A stretch of DNA of 64,000 nt from RUG334 sp045599645 (GCA_045599645.1 JAZRWI010000053.1:1-64000), one strand, 5' to 3'. Positions 17,115-26,204 are shown, counted from the first letter of the stretch. Numbers and translations are program-made. The notes: a model not told the origin generated them from the letters alone.

Positions 17115-19928
17115 ATGATTAGATCATTATACACTGGCGTATCAGGACTTAAGAGTTTCCAGACAGGAATGGATGTTATTTCAAATAACATCGCTAACGT
17201 AGACACCACAGCTTTCAAACGCGGTCGTGTTCAGTTCTCAGACTTGTTCTCACAGACACTGAAATACGGTCAGCAGGCTTTCGGCGATTACGGCAGCCAG
17301 AACCCACAGCAGGTTGGTCATGGTGTTCAGAAGGCTTCAATTGATACCCTCATGGATCAGGGTAACATTGAAAGCACCGGTAAAGATACAGATATCGCAA
17401 TCGAAGGCGAAGGCTTCTTCGTAGTAAGCGGTTACGATGGAAATACCTACTACACTCGTGATGGTAACCTGAACATTTCAGACTGCTACGACCTTGTTAT
17501 GACAGGCACTGGTTCAAAAATGCAGGGTTGGATGGCAACTCAGAACCCAAAGACTGGTAACCTTGAAATGAAGGAAACCGGTGTTGTTCCAGAAGGTATT
17601 AACATTTGTAAATACCTGAAGAAAATGGCTCACCAGACCAACGAAATCGTATATTCTTGTAACCTTGATGCAAGCTCTGAAGAACGCGATATCGAATTCG
17701 GTCTTGACACCCTTAGCTTCTATGACAGCGAAGGAAACCTCCAGAATCTTAATTTCAAGTATAAAAAGCTTGATGCTAATAACTGGGTTTGGTCAGCTTA
17801 CGACGATACAGAAGGTAACGTTGCTACAGGCACAATCAAGTGTGACGATGACGGCAATGTTATTGAAAGCACAGTAGACCCCGCAGGCTCAACCTCCAGC
17901 ATTGCAACCCCATATTTTACCTATGACCCAGATGGCGATCCACAGCCAGGTTCAGCCACTATGCCAATCAACGCTGTTAGCAATACCGGTAACGGTGTAA
18001 GCTCTGGCGTTACTGTTACAGGCAAAGAAGTTAGAGACGAAACCATCGAAATTATTTTCGACGGTGGCGATCCAACAAAGGCTACCTCTTACCGTGTTGT
18101 AGGTTCAGAAAGAGGTTACATCGGTTCTGGCACACTCGGCGGTGCACAGGCTCGCTTCAAAGGCGAACCGACTGAATTCGGCACCCTCTGGTCTCCAGAC
18201 GAAGATACTTCCTTCACAATTACAGACACTCAGATTTACACTCTCGATGACGGCACTGAACACACAGAAGTAACCTTCCCAAGAGAAGCAACAATCACTT
18301 TCACAAATGCCGGTGGCCCATACACCACTTCCCAGATTGTTGATACTGTAAACAAAGAATTACAGAACAGTGGCGTTCGTGCTTCTATTTACTACGACGC
18401 AGTAACCTGCAATTTCCAGCTTGTAAGCAATGAAACTGGTAGTAACCGTGAGCTCAAGATAAGCAACGCTACAGGTTCCTTCTCTGACCTTGGCTTAAGC
18501 GAAGGCGCAGAAAGAGGCACAGGCGGTTCTAAGGCAGAAGTTTTCCAGGATGTTGCAGCAGCTGAAGCAGCAATCATCGCAGCAGGCGGTGCAGCAGGCA
18601 GCGCAGACTTCGCAAACGACAGCTGGGACCCGGCAAGTGATGTAAAGCTTATCATCACAGACAGACACGGCAATGCAACTCAGATTACATTTGAAGACAA
18701 GCTTTCTGGCGTAAACCAGAAATACACCCGTGGTTCTATCCTTGCTGAAATCAACTCTAAGCTTGCTCAAGACAATGTTGATGCAACAGCAGCCTTCGAA
18801 GATTCAAATAACGACGGCAACCCAGACATGCTTGTAATCAGAAGTAACACCTTCGGTTGCGGTGAATGTCTCTATGTAAACGGCACCAACATCGACCAGC
18901 TTGGTCTTACCGCTGGCACCACATTTGGTACTGCAGCAGTTTCCACCTTCGATTACGGCGGACTCAAGTTCGAACTCACTGAAGGTAAAGATGCATGGCT
19001 TCCAAACGAAAGCATGAGCTTCAACACCACAGCTGAAAAAGGTGCTGCAAACTCTGTTAATATCTTCGTTCCACAGCCAGCTTCAGAAACCCTTACCTTC
19101 AAGTGCGAAGTAAACGGTGAAACCTACAAAATCGATGGTCATATTTCTGAAGGTGCTAAGCACTCCACCAACATCGTAACCTACGACTCTCTTGGTGAAG
19201 CCCACGCTCTCATCACCACATGGGAACACACTAACAGTGCTACCATGGAATGGAAATACAAAGTAGCATATTCTGACGATGACCCAGAAATCATTGCATG
19301 GCTCAATGACCCATCAAACGGCGTTGTAGACCCAAAGGATCCAACCAAGGAAGAATTAGAACGCGCAAACGACGCTCTCATCAGCAACCGTGAAGGCACA
19401 ATCTACTTCAACTCTAATGGTAAGATTAACCTTGGCAAATGTGAAATTCCTCAGATTTCCATGAAGCCACAGGGCAGCAACAAGGTTATGATTGACCTGG
19501 ATTTCGAAATGGTCACCGACTACGCTTCAGACTTCACAACCAAGGCTGAAAGCCAGGACGGTTACGCAATGGGTCTTCTTGAACAGATATACTTCGAAGA
19601 TGACGGTATCATCAGAGGTGTATATTCAAATGGTCAGAAGCAGCCTATAGCCCAGATTGCTATTGCAACCTTCAATAACCCAGCCGGTCTTGAATTACAG
19701 GGCGACAACCTCTATGCATATGCACCAAGCTCTGGTCTTGCAGTTGTTACCAAAGCCGGTGTCGGTAAGGCTGGTATTATCCACCCAGAATCATTGGAAA
19801 TGAGTAACGTTGATATCTCTGAAGAATTCACCAATATGATTGTTACTCAGAGAGCTTTCCAGGCTAACTCAAGAGTAATTACAACCTCAGACGAAATTCT
19901 CCAGGAAGTAGTTAACTTGAAACGTTAA
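17115..19928 (+). CDS. flgE: flagellar hook protein FlgE, enlarged
   Basis: 937 aa. FlgE forms the hook between rod and filament. The N terminus (MIRSLYTGVSGLKSFQTGMD, then VISNNIANVDTTAFKRGRV) and the C terminus (SNVDISEEFTNMIVTQRAFQ, then ANSRVITTSDEILQEVVN) are the conserved D0 regions of rod/hook proteins. The middle is more than twice the usual size (E. coli FlgE about 400 aa). It contains two segments resembling Flagellin_IN motifs (about residues 395-475 and 535-620: SQIVDTVNKEL...GVRASIYYD and SILAEINSKLAQDNVDATAA), so extra surface domains are likely. AAAGGA lies 7 nt before the ATG. The long leader upstream is described separately. Confidence 0.92.
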   Translation: MIRSLYTGVSGLKSFQTGMDVISNNIANVDTTAFKRGRVQFSDLFSQTLKYGQQAFGDYGSQNPQQVGHGVQKASIDTLMDQGNIESTGKDTDIAIEGEGFFVVSGYDGNTYYTRDGNLNISDCYDLVMTGTGSKMQGWMATQNPKTGNLEMKETGVVPEGINICKYLKKMAHQTNEIVYSCNLDASSEERDIEFGLDTLSFYDSEGNLQNLNFKYKKLDANNWVWSAYDDTEGNVATGTIKCDDDGNVIESTVDPAGSTSSIATPYFTYDPDGDPQPGSATMPINAVSNTGNGVSSGVTVTGKEVRDETIEIIFDGGDPTKATSYRVVGSERGYIGSGTLGGAQARFKGEPTEFGTLWSPDEDTSFTITDTQIYTLDDGTEHTEVTFPREATITFTNAGGPYTTSQIVDTVNKELQNSGVRASIYYDAVTCNFQLVSNETGSNRELKISNATGSFSDLGLSEGAERGTGGSKAEVFQDVAAAEAAIIAAGGAAGSADFANDSWDPASDVKLIITDRHGNATQITFEDKLSGVNQKYTRGSILAEINSKLAQDNVDATAAFEDSNNDGNPDMLVIRSNTFGCGECLYVNGTNIDQLGLTAGTTFGTAAVSTFDYGGLKFELTEGKDAWLPNESMSFNTTAEKGAANSVNIFVPQPASETLTFKCEVNGETYKIDGHISEGAKHSTNIVTYDSLGEAHALITTWEHTNSATMEWKYKVAYSDDDPEIIAWLNDPSNGVVDPKDPTKEELERANDALISNREGTIYFNSNGKINLGKCEIPQISMKPQGSNKVMIDLDFEMVTDYASDFTTKAESQDGYAMGLLEQIYFEDDGIIRGVYSNGQKQPIAQIAIATFNNPAGLELQGDNLYAYAPSSGLAVVTKAGVGKAGIIHPESLEMSNVDISEEFTNMIVTQRAFQANSRVITTSDEILQEVVNLKR

Positions 19929-19933
19929 TAGAT

Positions 19934-20020
19934 AGTGGGGAAGTGAGGAAGTGAAGAAGTGAAATCGCACTCAACCACTTCGCCACTTCCCCACTTCCCC
20001 ACTCAACCACTTCCCCACTA
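19934..20020. repeat. octanucleotide dyad repeat between flgE and fliL
   Basis: The left arm is a run of AAGTGAGG/AAGTGAAG units (from 19941). The right arm is CCACTTCC, with variants, about five and a half units (19975-20020). GTGGGGAAGTG (19935-19945) is a perfect inverted complement of CACTTCCCCAC (19984-19994), so the transcript could fold into a long stem. No T-run follows, so it is not a standard terminator. The rest of the 204-bp gap (to 20132) shows no gene. Confidence 0.75.
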
Positions 20021-20132
20021 AATATAGGTGGAAATATTTTCTAAAAAGGAGTATTCTAGGTCGTTGGAGTGCATAAAAAAATATCATAAAGCATTGACTT
20101 GCTTTGGCTCCTCGTGTTAGTAATTTAGAATT

Positions 20133-20600
20133 ATGTCATCAAAAACAAAAATAATTATTATCGTCCTTGTAGTGCTTCTTCTCACCTTAGGCATCGGGGT
20201 CTATGTTTACATGATCTCCAAAAAAGCTGCCGAAGGCGGACCAGGCGCTAACCTGCCACCTCCAACCCAGGAACAGATTAATGCTGCTCCTAAGATGGGA
20301 CGCTTTGACTTAGGTGAATTCGTTGCAAATACAAGAGACGAAGATTTGCACTATATTAAAATTCAGGTAGAAATCGGTTATCTCGGAAATCTGGATACAG
20401 AACTTGAAGAACGCAAGGCTGAACTTCGTGACAGAGTTAATAACCACCTTATGAAGCTCAATGCACAGCGTGCAAAAGAAGATTATGTAGACAGATTTAT
20501 GCACAAAGACCTCGAAAGGGAGCTCAATGCAGTATTAGGTAAGTCACAGTCTGAAAGCAGAATTATTCAGGTTGTAATTCCTACATTCCTAATTAACTGA
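20133..20600 (+). CDS. fliL: flagellar basal body-associated protein FliL
   Basis: 155 aa. FliL is a single-pass inner-membrane protein that surrounds and stabilises the stator at the motor. A transmembrane helix lies at about residues 6-28 (IIIIVLVVLLLTLGIGVYVY). The periplasmic domain contains FDLGEFVANTRDEDLHYIKI and ends VVIPTFLIN, as in FliL. The start has only a weak ribosome-binding site; no earlier in-frame start gives a better signal. Gene order flgE-fliL-fliM is standard apart from the missing motAB. Confidence 0.9.
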   Translation: MSSKTKIIIIVLVVLLLTLGIGVYVYMISKKAAEGGPGANLPPPTQEQINAAPKMGRFDLGEFVANTRDEDLHYIKIQVEIGYLGNLDTELEERKAELRDRVNNHLMKLNAQRAKEDYVDRFMHKDLERELNAVLGKSQSESRIIQVVIPTFLIN

Positions 20601-20626
20601 TTAGTGTATTCCTGATGGAAATATAA

Positions 20627-21784
20627 ATGGTTGATACCTTAAGTCAGAATGAAATTGATGCCCTGCTATCAGCATTAACACCATCTGATGATGCTGTAGC
20701 AGCTGCCGCACCGGAGCCTGCCTCCCCTGCGGCTTCTTCTGTTTCTAAAGAACCTCCAAAAGAAGAAGAATCTCAAGTATCTGATGATTTAAGTGCATTA
20801 GCCAGTTTTTCATTATCACAGGACGGCGGCGGAAGCAGCTCCAGTAGCAGTAGCAGCGGTTCCACTGAACCAGCAAAGCCCAAGGGCAAAGAACGTTTAT
20901 ATAACTTCAAACGTCAATCTAAGTTCTCTAAGGCTCAGATTAACACCTTGCGAATGATTCACGAAAACTTCGCAAGACTCATGGGCACAGAAATATCAAC
21001 TAGACTGCGAATGAGCGTTACAAGCCGACTCATTTCTGTAGACCAGGAAACCTTCGAGGAATTCGTTGGTTCAATATTTCCACCGACATTTATCGCCGTT
21101 TTCCGTTCTGATAGCCTTGACGGGAAATTAATGATTCAGTTAGACCTGAGCATTGTATTTTCTATCCTTGACCGTCAGTTTGGTGGGAACGGTGCCCCAT
21201 TGTCTACTCTGCGACAATTAACTGATATTGAAAAGCAGATAATGCAGAAGACAATAGTGAATATAATCGATCGTTTGAGCGAATCATGGCAGAATATCGT
21301 AGATTTGATGCCAGTAATCGAACTGGTAGAATCAAATCCGCAATATGCACAGATGGTTCCACCAAACGACCCTGTTGTTACTATAAAAATCGAGCTTAGC
21401 ATCCTGGATACAACAGGTTACTTTAAGCTTTGCATACCTTATAGCACAGTTGAAAACGTTATCAAGAAACTGGATTCAGTATCTTGGCTGCAAACCCAGA
21501 AGCCAGTAGACAGAAAGGGTAATAACAGCTACATTGAAGATCATCTTAAATCCACTGACTTGCCATTCGTAGTAGAATTGGGCCGTGCAGTTTTTCCATT
21601 GGAAGACATCGTTAATCTGCAGGCTGGTGACTATCTACTGACAAATCAGCTTGTTAAAAACGACTTAGCCATAAGAGTCGGCAATCAAGTAAAACTTTTC
21701 GGCCGTCCTGGTAGAATAGGTAAAAAAATGGCCGTTACAATTACAAAAGTTATTGAGCCCCCTACTCAAGAGGAGGATGAATAA
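20627..21784 (+). CDS. fliM: flagellar motor switch protein FliM
   Basis: 385 aa. FliM is the C-ring protein that binds CheY-P. The N-terminal CheY-binding peptide is clear (LSQNEIDALLSAL, residues 5-17). A Pro/Ser-rich linker with a run of Ser follows (about 25-90). The central CheC-like domain begins RLYNFKRQSKFSKAQINTLR, and the C-terminal SpoA domain (about 300-375; VVELGRAVFPLEDIVNLQAG) contacts FliN. Length is slightly above the usual 330-350 because of the linker. It ends 2 bp before the next gene, whose ribosome-binding site lies inside this gene. Confidence 0.95.
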   Translation: MVDTLSQNEIDALLSALTPSDDAVAAAAPEPASPAASSVSKEPPKEEESQVSDDLSALASFSLSQDGGGSSSSSSSSGSTEPAKPKGKERLYNFKRQSKFSKAQINTLRMIHENFARLMGTEISTRLRMSVTSRLISVDQETFEEFVGSIFPPTFIAVFRSDSLDGKLMIQLDLSIVFSILDRQFGGNGAPLSTLRQLTDIEKQIMQKTIVNIIDRLSESWQNIVDLMPVIELVESNPQYAQMVPPNDPVVTIKIELSILDTTGYFKLCIPYSTVENVIKKLDSVSWLQTQKPVDRKGNNSYIEDHLKSTDLPFVVELGRAVFPLEDIVNLQAGDYLLTNQLVKNDLAIRVGNQVKLFGRPGRIGKKMAVTITKVIEPPTQEEDE

Positions 21785-21786
21785 AC

Positions 21787-23130
21787 GTGGGTGACGTACT
21801 CTCTCAAGAAGAAATCAATGCTCTGTTAAACGGAGGATTGGGAGGCGGGGATTCAGCTCCTGCAGCTGAACCTGCACCGGAGCCTGCTCCGGCCCCTGCA
21901 CCATCTGTTGCACCGAGTGGAAAAGGTCCTACCACCGCTTTCTCTCAGGAAGACATTGATCAATTAACTGAAGTAGCCAAGCTGTCATTGGGTGCTACAT
22001 CTTCTGTCGTCCAGATGTTCGTTAATCAGCCTGACGCAGAAATCGTTCTTGAACAGGTCAGAGTAATTTCTTATTCAGACTTGGTAATGGAATGTGGTAG
22101 CGAAGAACATGTAATATTCAAAATATCATATGTTGAAGGCTTTGACGGCAATACATACTTATTGCAGAAAAAGAGCACTGTTGCAATAATTGGTGATTTA
22201 GCAATGGGTGGTTCTGGTATTAACGCCGAATTCCAGGAAATGCATATTTCTGCCAGCCAGGAAATGCTGAACCAGATGATGGGCAAAACAACAACCAGTC
22301 TTGCTGAAATCTTTAAAAAACGTGTAGACATTTCACCGCCAATAGCTAGCACGGTCCGCTTCGACCAAGGAGCTCCAAGTGAAATGCCGGAATTTCACGA
22401 AGGTGCCGATTTCTTGCGAATTGGTTTCAATATTAAGATGGGCGAAGTTGCCACTACAGAAATGGTTCAACTGCTTCCAGCAGACTTTGCACTTCTTATG
22501 GCCAGAGAACTTACAAAACCAACGAAAGAAGCTCCAAAGGCTCAGGCTGCCCCACCGCCGCCACCACCACCTCCAGGAGCTGGTATGCCACCTATGATGG
22601 ATCCAATGGCTCAACAACCAATGCCTAACCAGATGCCTGGACAAATGCCGGGCCAGATGCCGGGTATGATGCCAGGGCAGATGCCGGGTCAGATGCCGGG
22701 TATGATGCCTGGAATGATGCCGGGCATGATGCCGGGTATGATGCCGGGTATGATGCCAGGGCAGATGCCGGGTCAGATGCCGGGAATTCCTGGTATGATG
22801 CCTCCCGGCGGAATGCTTCAGGGTGCACCTGCAGAATTCAATATGCTGCAGATGCCTGGTGGCATGGGTTTACAGTCCAACATCGACCTTCTTCTTGATG
22901 TTCCGTTAGAAGTAACGGTTGAATTAGGAAGAACTCGAATGAAAATTCAAGATATTCTTGAATTAAATATAGGTTCTGTAGTAGAATTAAATAAGTTAGC
23001 TGGTGAATCAGTAGAAGTATTTGTAAATAATAAACTTATAGCCAAAGGCGAAGTAGTTGTTATAGATGAAAACTTTGCGGTTCGCATAACAAATATAATC
23101 AATCCACAAGATAGATTACAGACGTTCTAA
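21787..23130 (+). CDS. fliN: FliY-like FliN: CheY-binding peptide, CheC-like domain, MPG repeats, SpoA domain
   Basis: 447 aa. C-ring subunit. Residues 5-14 (LSQEEINALL) repeat the FliM-type CheY-binding peptide. About 52-245 looks like the CheC/FliY phosphatase fold, but the two active-site signatures (E-x-x-N with a second Asn) are degraded: E62 is followed by Lys65 and Ala70, and E159 by Asn162 but Lys167. Residues about 256-263 are poly-Pro. Residues 279-338 are tetrapeptide repeats MPG-Q/M, encoded by a 12-bp minisatellite at about 22621-22800. Residues about 368-442 are the SpoA/FliN domain (LLDVPLEVTVELGRTRMKIQ). GTG start with AGGAGG 10 nt upstream, inside fliM. FliY architecture is best known from Firmicutes, Thermotogae and spirochaetes; phosphatase activity is doubtful here. 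Confidence 0.9.
   Translation: MGDVLSQEEINALLNGGLGGGDSAPAAEPAPEPAPAPAPSVAPSGKGPTTAFSQEDIDQLTEVAKLSLGATSSVVQMFVNQPDAEIVLEQVRVISYSDLVMECGSEEHVIFKISYVEGFDGNTYLLQKKSTVAIIGDLAMGGSGINAEFQEMHISASQEMLNQMMGKTTTSLAEIFKKRVDISPPIASTVRFDQGAPSEMPEFHEGADFLRIGFNIKMGEVATTEMVQLLPADFALLMARELTKPTKEAPKAQAAPPPPPPPPGAGMPPMMDPMAQQPMPNQMPGQMPGQMPGMMPGQMPGQMPGMMPGMMPGMMPGMMPGMMPGQMPGQMPGIPGMMPPGGMLQGAPAEFNMLQMPGGMGLQSNIDLLLDVPLEVTVELGRTRMKIQDILELNIGSVVELNKLAGESVEVFVNNKLIAKGEVVVIDENFAVRITNIINPQDRLQTF
22621..22800 (+). repeat. in-frame 12-bp minisatellite in fliN
   Basis: About 15 units of ATGCCGGGTCAG/ATGATGCCGGGC type encode Met-Pro-Gly-Gln/Met tetrapeptides. Several units are identical at the DNA level, which favours recent expansion. 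A 12-bp unit changes linker length without shifting frame. Confidence 0.85.
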
Positions 23131-23147
23131 GGAGATTTCCATTTCGT

Positions 23148-23510
23148 ATGGGAAAGACAATTCTAATCGTCGATGACGCAGCATTCATGCGTATGATGAT
23201 CAAAGACATTTTGACAAAGAACGGCTTCGAAGTAATAGGTGAAGCTCAGACAGGTAAAGTAGCCGTTGAGCTTTATCAGAAGCTTAAACCAGATCTTGTC
23301 ACAATGGACATCACAATGCCGGAAATGAACGGTATTGAAGCAGTAAAAGCAATCAAAAAGCTTGATCCAACTGCGAGAGTCATCATGTGTAGTGCAATGG
23401 GCCAGCAGGCCATGGTCATTGATGCGATTCAGGCAGGTGCCCGTGACTTCATTGTCAAACCGTTCCAGCCGAATCGCGTTATTGAAGCAGTACAAAAAGC
23501 ACTACGCTAA
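23148..23510 (+). CDS. cheY: chemotaxis response regulator CheY
   Basis: 120 aa, a single receiver domain. Phosphorylated by CheA, it binds the FliM and FliN N-terminal peptides and changes motor rotation. Key residues are visible: acidic pair D9/D10, phospho-acceptor D54 (LVTMDITMP), Ser82 in MCSAMGQ and Lys104 in FIVKPF. AAGGAG precedes the ATG. Position after fliN and before fliO is standard for this operon type. Confidence 0.95.
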   Translation: MGKTILIVDDAAFMRMMIKDILTKNGFEVIGEAQTGKVAVELYQKLKPDLVTMDITMPEMNGIEAVKAIKKLDPTARVIMCSAMGQQAMVIDAIQAGARDFIVKPFQPNRVIEAVQKALR

Positions 23511-23554
23511 GAGCTGAAGTCAAAAAAAAGACTAGACAAAACAACATCTAAAAC

Positions 23555-24376
23555 GTGAATAAAGCTATTAACACAGCCTTGTTGGCCGTATTTGTTCTTA
23601 TAGCCAGATTAGCTTGTACTCAAACCGTTGCTTCAAACAGCAACGGTTTGTTTTTATCAACAAATAACTCATCTGCAGCCCAGAATTATATAAGCGCCAC
23701 TAGAACCGATACAGACTACGAAGCACAAACAACTCAATCATTATCAACGGAATCTCAGACTATCGCAGATACACCACAGAATAGTCCGAGCCAGACTGCT
23801 GTAGCAACAAATAGTGTTCCATCAATACTAGACGAACGCTCTATTCCCCTTTTTACAAGGGAAATAGCTACATCACCTGCACCGATATTGCCAACCTCAA
23901 ACTCTCTTGGTTCAACCTTGAGTCTTGTAACCTCACTTTTCGCACTTATAGTAGCAGCTGTTGCCTTATCATGGTTTATCCAGAAAAAAACAGGAATCGC
24001 AGCAAATAATTTTGGCAAAGTCCTTGGCGTAGTTCCACTGGACAACAAACGAATAATCTATATTGTAGATGTAATGGGTAAAATGCTTGTTTTAGGCGTT
24101 ACAGAAAGCAATATAAACTATTTAACTGAAATTACAGACAAAGATACTATAGATGCCTACCGATTAAAATATGGCCAAAGCGTAACACCTGGTCTTGAAA
24201 AGCTTTTTCCATTTTTAAGAAAAAGTGACTCAGGTGAACAGGCCGAAGACGAAACAATCGCTGAAGAAAAAAGCAAAAGAGAAGCCAAAAAGCAGATAGA
24301 ATCAGTTAAGACTTCCCTTGAAGCAAGTCACGATCAACGCATTGCACGTCTTCAAGATATGATTATTAAGAAATAA
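23555..24376 (+). CDS. fliO: flagellar biosynthetic protein FliO
   Basis: 273 aa. FliO helps assemble the FliP-FliR core of the export gate. A signal-like N terminus (about residues 1-26) is followed by a Ser/Thr/Asn-rich periplasmic part. A transmembrane helix spans about 125-147 (LSLVTSLFALIVAAVALSWF). A cytoplasmic FliO domain follows (KVLGVVPLDNKRIIYIVDVM, then LVLGVTESNINYLTEI). The C-terminus is charged. The start is a GTG at 23555 without a good ribosome-binding site, so it is uncertain. Location immediately before the genes leading to fliP supports the call. Confidence 0.85.
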   Translation: MNKAINTALLAVFVLIARLACTQTVASNSNGLFLSTNNSSAAQNYISATRTDTDYEAQTTQSLSTESQTIADTPQNSPSQTAVATNSVPSILDERSIPLFTREIATSPAPILPTSNSLGSTLSLVTSLFALIVAAVALSWFIQKKTGIAANNFGKVLGVVPLDNKRIIYIVDVMGKMLVLGVTESNINYLTEITDKDTIDAYRLKYGQSVTPGLEKLFPFLRKSDSGEQAEDETIAEEKSKREAKKQIESVKTSLEASHDQRIARLQDMIIKK

Positions 24377-24377
24377 T

Positions 24378-24392
24378 TTGTGCACTGCACAA
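24378..24392. promoter_or_regulatory. short dyad between fliO and paaK
   Basis: TTGTGC-ACT-GCACAA is a perfect 6-bp stem right after the fliO stop codon. No T-run follows. It could be an operator or an mRNA hairpin; nothing decides between these. Confidence 0.35.
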
Positions 24393-24413
24393 GATCTATA
24401 AAGGAATTTTGCT

Positions 24414-25718
24414 ATGACAAAGTATTATCAGGAGCACTTCGAAACCATGCCGGTCGAAGAAATAAAGAAGCTCCAATCGGAAAAACTAGTAGCACAGGTT
24501 AAGCATGTATACCAAAATGTAGAATACTACCGAAATCTCATGGATAAGCAGGGCGTAAAGCCAGAAGATATTCACGGCATTGAAGACCTTCATAAGCTTC
24601 CTTTCCTTTCTAAAAGTGATTTGCGTGATGCATACCCAAAAGGAATGCTGGCCGTTCCCCAGGAAGAAGTTGCCGTTATCCATTCTACGTCAGGTACCAC
24701 TGGCCGCCGTGTCATAGCATATTACACCAAGGAAGACGTTGATCTGTGGTATGATTGCACTGCGAGAGCACTTACAGCCGCAGGCGTTACAAAGTCAGAC
24801 CTTGTTCAGATTTGTTACGGTTATGGCCTGTTCACTGGCGGTGCCGGCGTAAATGGCGGTGCCATCAAGGTTGGCAGTATGGTAATTCCTATGTCTTCTG
24901 GCAATACCGAACGTCAGATTCAGTTTATGATGGATCTCGGTTCCACCGTTCTTTGCTGCACCCCATCTTACGCAGCCTATATAGCAGAAACCTTAAAGGG
25001 CATGGGCTATGGTCCAAATGATATTCCTTTAAAATATGGTGTTTTCGGTGCAGAACCCTGGACTGAAGAAATGCGCCAGTCCATTGAATCAACTCTCGGA
25101 ATCAAGGCATACGATATTTACGGTCTTACAGAAATTTCTGGTCCTGGCGTTGCTTTTGAATGCGAAGAACAGAATTGTCTGCACATCAATGAAGACCACT
25201 TTATTGCTGAAATAGTTAATCCAAACACTGGTGAAGTTCTACCAGAAGGCGAAAAAGGTGAATTAGTTTTTACCTGTCTCGATAAAAAAGCTTTTCCAAT
25301 GCTTAGATACCGCACTCACGATATTTGTGTGCTCGAACGCAAGAAATGCACATGCGGCCGCACCTTTATCAAAATGCACAAGCCAATGGGCAGAAGCGAC
25401 GATATGATGATTATCCGCGGCGTCAACGTATTCCCGTCACAGATTGAAGCAGTTCTCCTCAAAGAAGGCTATTCTGCAAATTATCATATTGTTCTCGACC
25501 GCAAAAACAATACAGATACTTTTGAAGTATTTGTTGAATATCTGCCGGAAAACGCTGAAGATATCATTAAGAACATTACAATGCGTGAAAAGTATCTGCA
25601 GCAGGCAATACAGACTATGGTCGGCGTTTCACCGAAGGTTCATCTTGCTGAACCCAAGAGTATTCTCAGAAGCGAAAACAAAGCTGTTCGTATTATAGAC
25701 AACCGCAAACTTGTATAA
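24414..25718 (+). CDS. paaK: phenylacetate-CoA ligase family protein (PaaK-like)
   Basis: 434 aa, the usual length. An adenylate-forming enzyme that activates an aryl acid (phenylacetate, indoleacetate or similar) to the CoA thioester with ATP. The nucleotide loop STSGTTGRR is at about residues 91-99. YGLTEISGPG carries the A5 motif, and the PaaK C-terminal A8-type motif GRSDDMMIIRGVNVFPSQIE is intact. A CTCGR segment is present. AAGGA lies about 8 nt before the ATG. The stop is 13 bp before the next gene, an ACT-domain protein that commonly accompanies PaaK in anaerobes and archaea. Its position between fliO and fliP is unusual. The real substrate cannot be told from sequence. Confidence 0.9.
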   Translation: MTKYYQEHFETMPVEEIKKLQSEKLVAQVKHVYQNVEYYRNLMDKQGVKPEDIHGIEDLHKLPFLSKSDLRDAYPKGMLAVPQEEVAVIHSTSGTTGRRVIAYYTKEDVDLWYDCTARALTAAGVTKSDLVQICYGYGLFTGGAGVNGGAIKVGSMVIPMSSGNTERQIQFMMDLGSTVLCCTPSYAAYIAETLKGMGYGPNDIPLKYGVFGAEPWTEEMRQSIESTLGIKAYDIYGLTEISGPGVAFECEEQNCLHINEDHFIAEIVNPNTGEVLPEGEKGELVFTCLDKKAFPMLRYRTHDICVLERKKCTCGRTFIKMHKPMGRSDDMMIIRGVNVFPSQIEAVLLKEGYSANYHIVLDRKNNTDTFEVFVEYLPENAEDIIKNITMREKYLQQAIQTMVGVSPKVHLAEPKSILRSENKAVRIIDNRKLV

Positions 25719-25731
25719 AGGAGGACGTTCT

Positions 25732-26154
25732 ATGACTATCAGACAACTGACTGTGTATTCAACCAACAAAAAAGGTGCCCTTGCTGAAACCACTGAAGCG
25801 CTTGCTTCTGCAAACATTGATTTGAAATCAATCTGTGTTGCAGACACCGAAGATTTTGGTGTATTCCGCATCATTGCCGATAACACAGACGAAGCCTTAG
25901 ACCTCCTGAAAAAGCAGGGGTTCTCTGTATGCGCAATTGATGTAGTTGCTGTTCAGCTTGCTAATGTTCCAGGTGAACTGAACCGCGTCCTCCAGATGTT
26001 GAACAAGGAAAATATAAATATTGAATACATGTATTCAATCATCAACAAAAATGGTGATATAGCTTACATGGCCTTCAGAGTTACAGATAATGCTGCAACA
26101 GAAACCATATTGAAAAATAACGGCTTCAAAATTTTATCAGAAGAAGATCTGTAA
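25732..26154 (+). CDS. tandem ACT-domain protein, partner of PaaK
   Basis: 140 aa with two ACT domains (about residues 1-68, RQLTVYSTNKKGALAETTEA; and 69-140, VQLANVPGELNRVLQMLNKE). ACT domains bind amino acids, so it may sense aromatic amino acids and regulate the neighbouring ligase; this is inferred from the usual pairing. The start ATG at 25732 has AGGAGG (25719-25724) 7 nt upstream. An earlier in-frame TTG overlaps the ligase stop and is not needed. Confidence 0.88.
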   Translation: MTIRQLTVYSTNKKGALAETTEALASANIDLKSICVADTEDFGVFRIIADNTDEALDLLKKQGFSVCAIDVVAVQLANVPGELNRVLQMLNKENINIEYMYSIINKNGDIAYMAFRVTDNAATETILKNNGFKILSEEDL

Positions 26155-26204
26155 CCACCCTACCCACAGCATCAATTAGTATCTATTAATTTGTGCATAA
26201 TGCA

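Noticed and set aside
20041..20132. Promoter for fliL
   Set aside because: TTGACT at about 20095 has no convincing -10 at the right distance, and sigma-28 or sigma-54 elements were not found.
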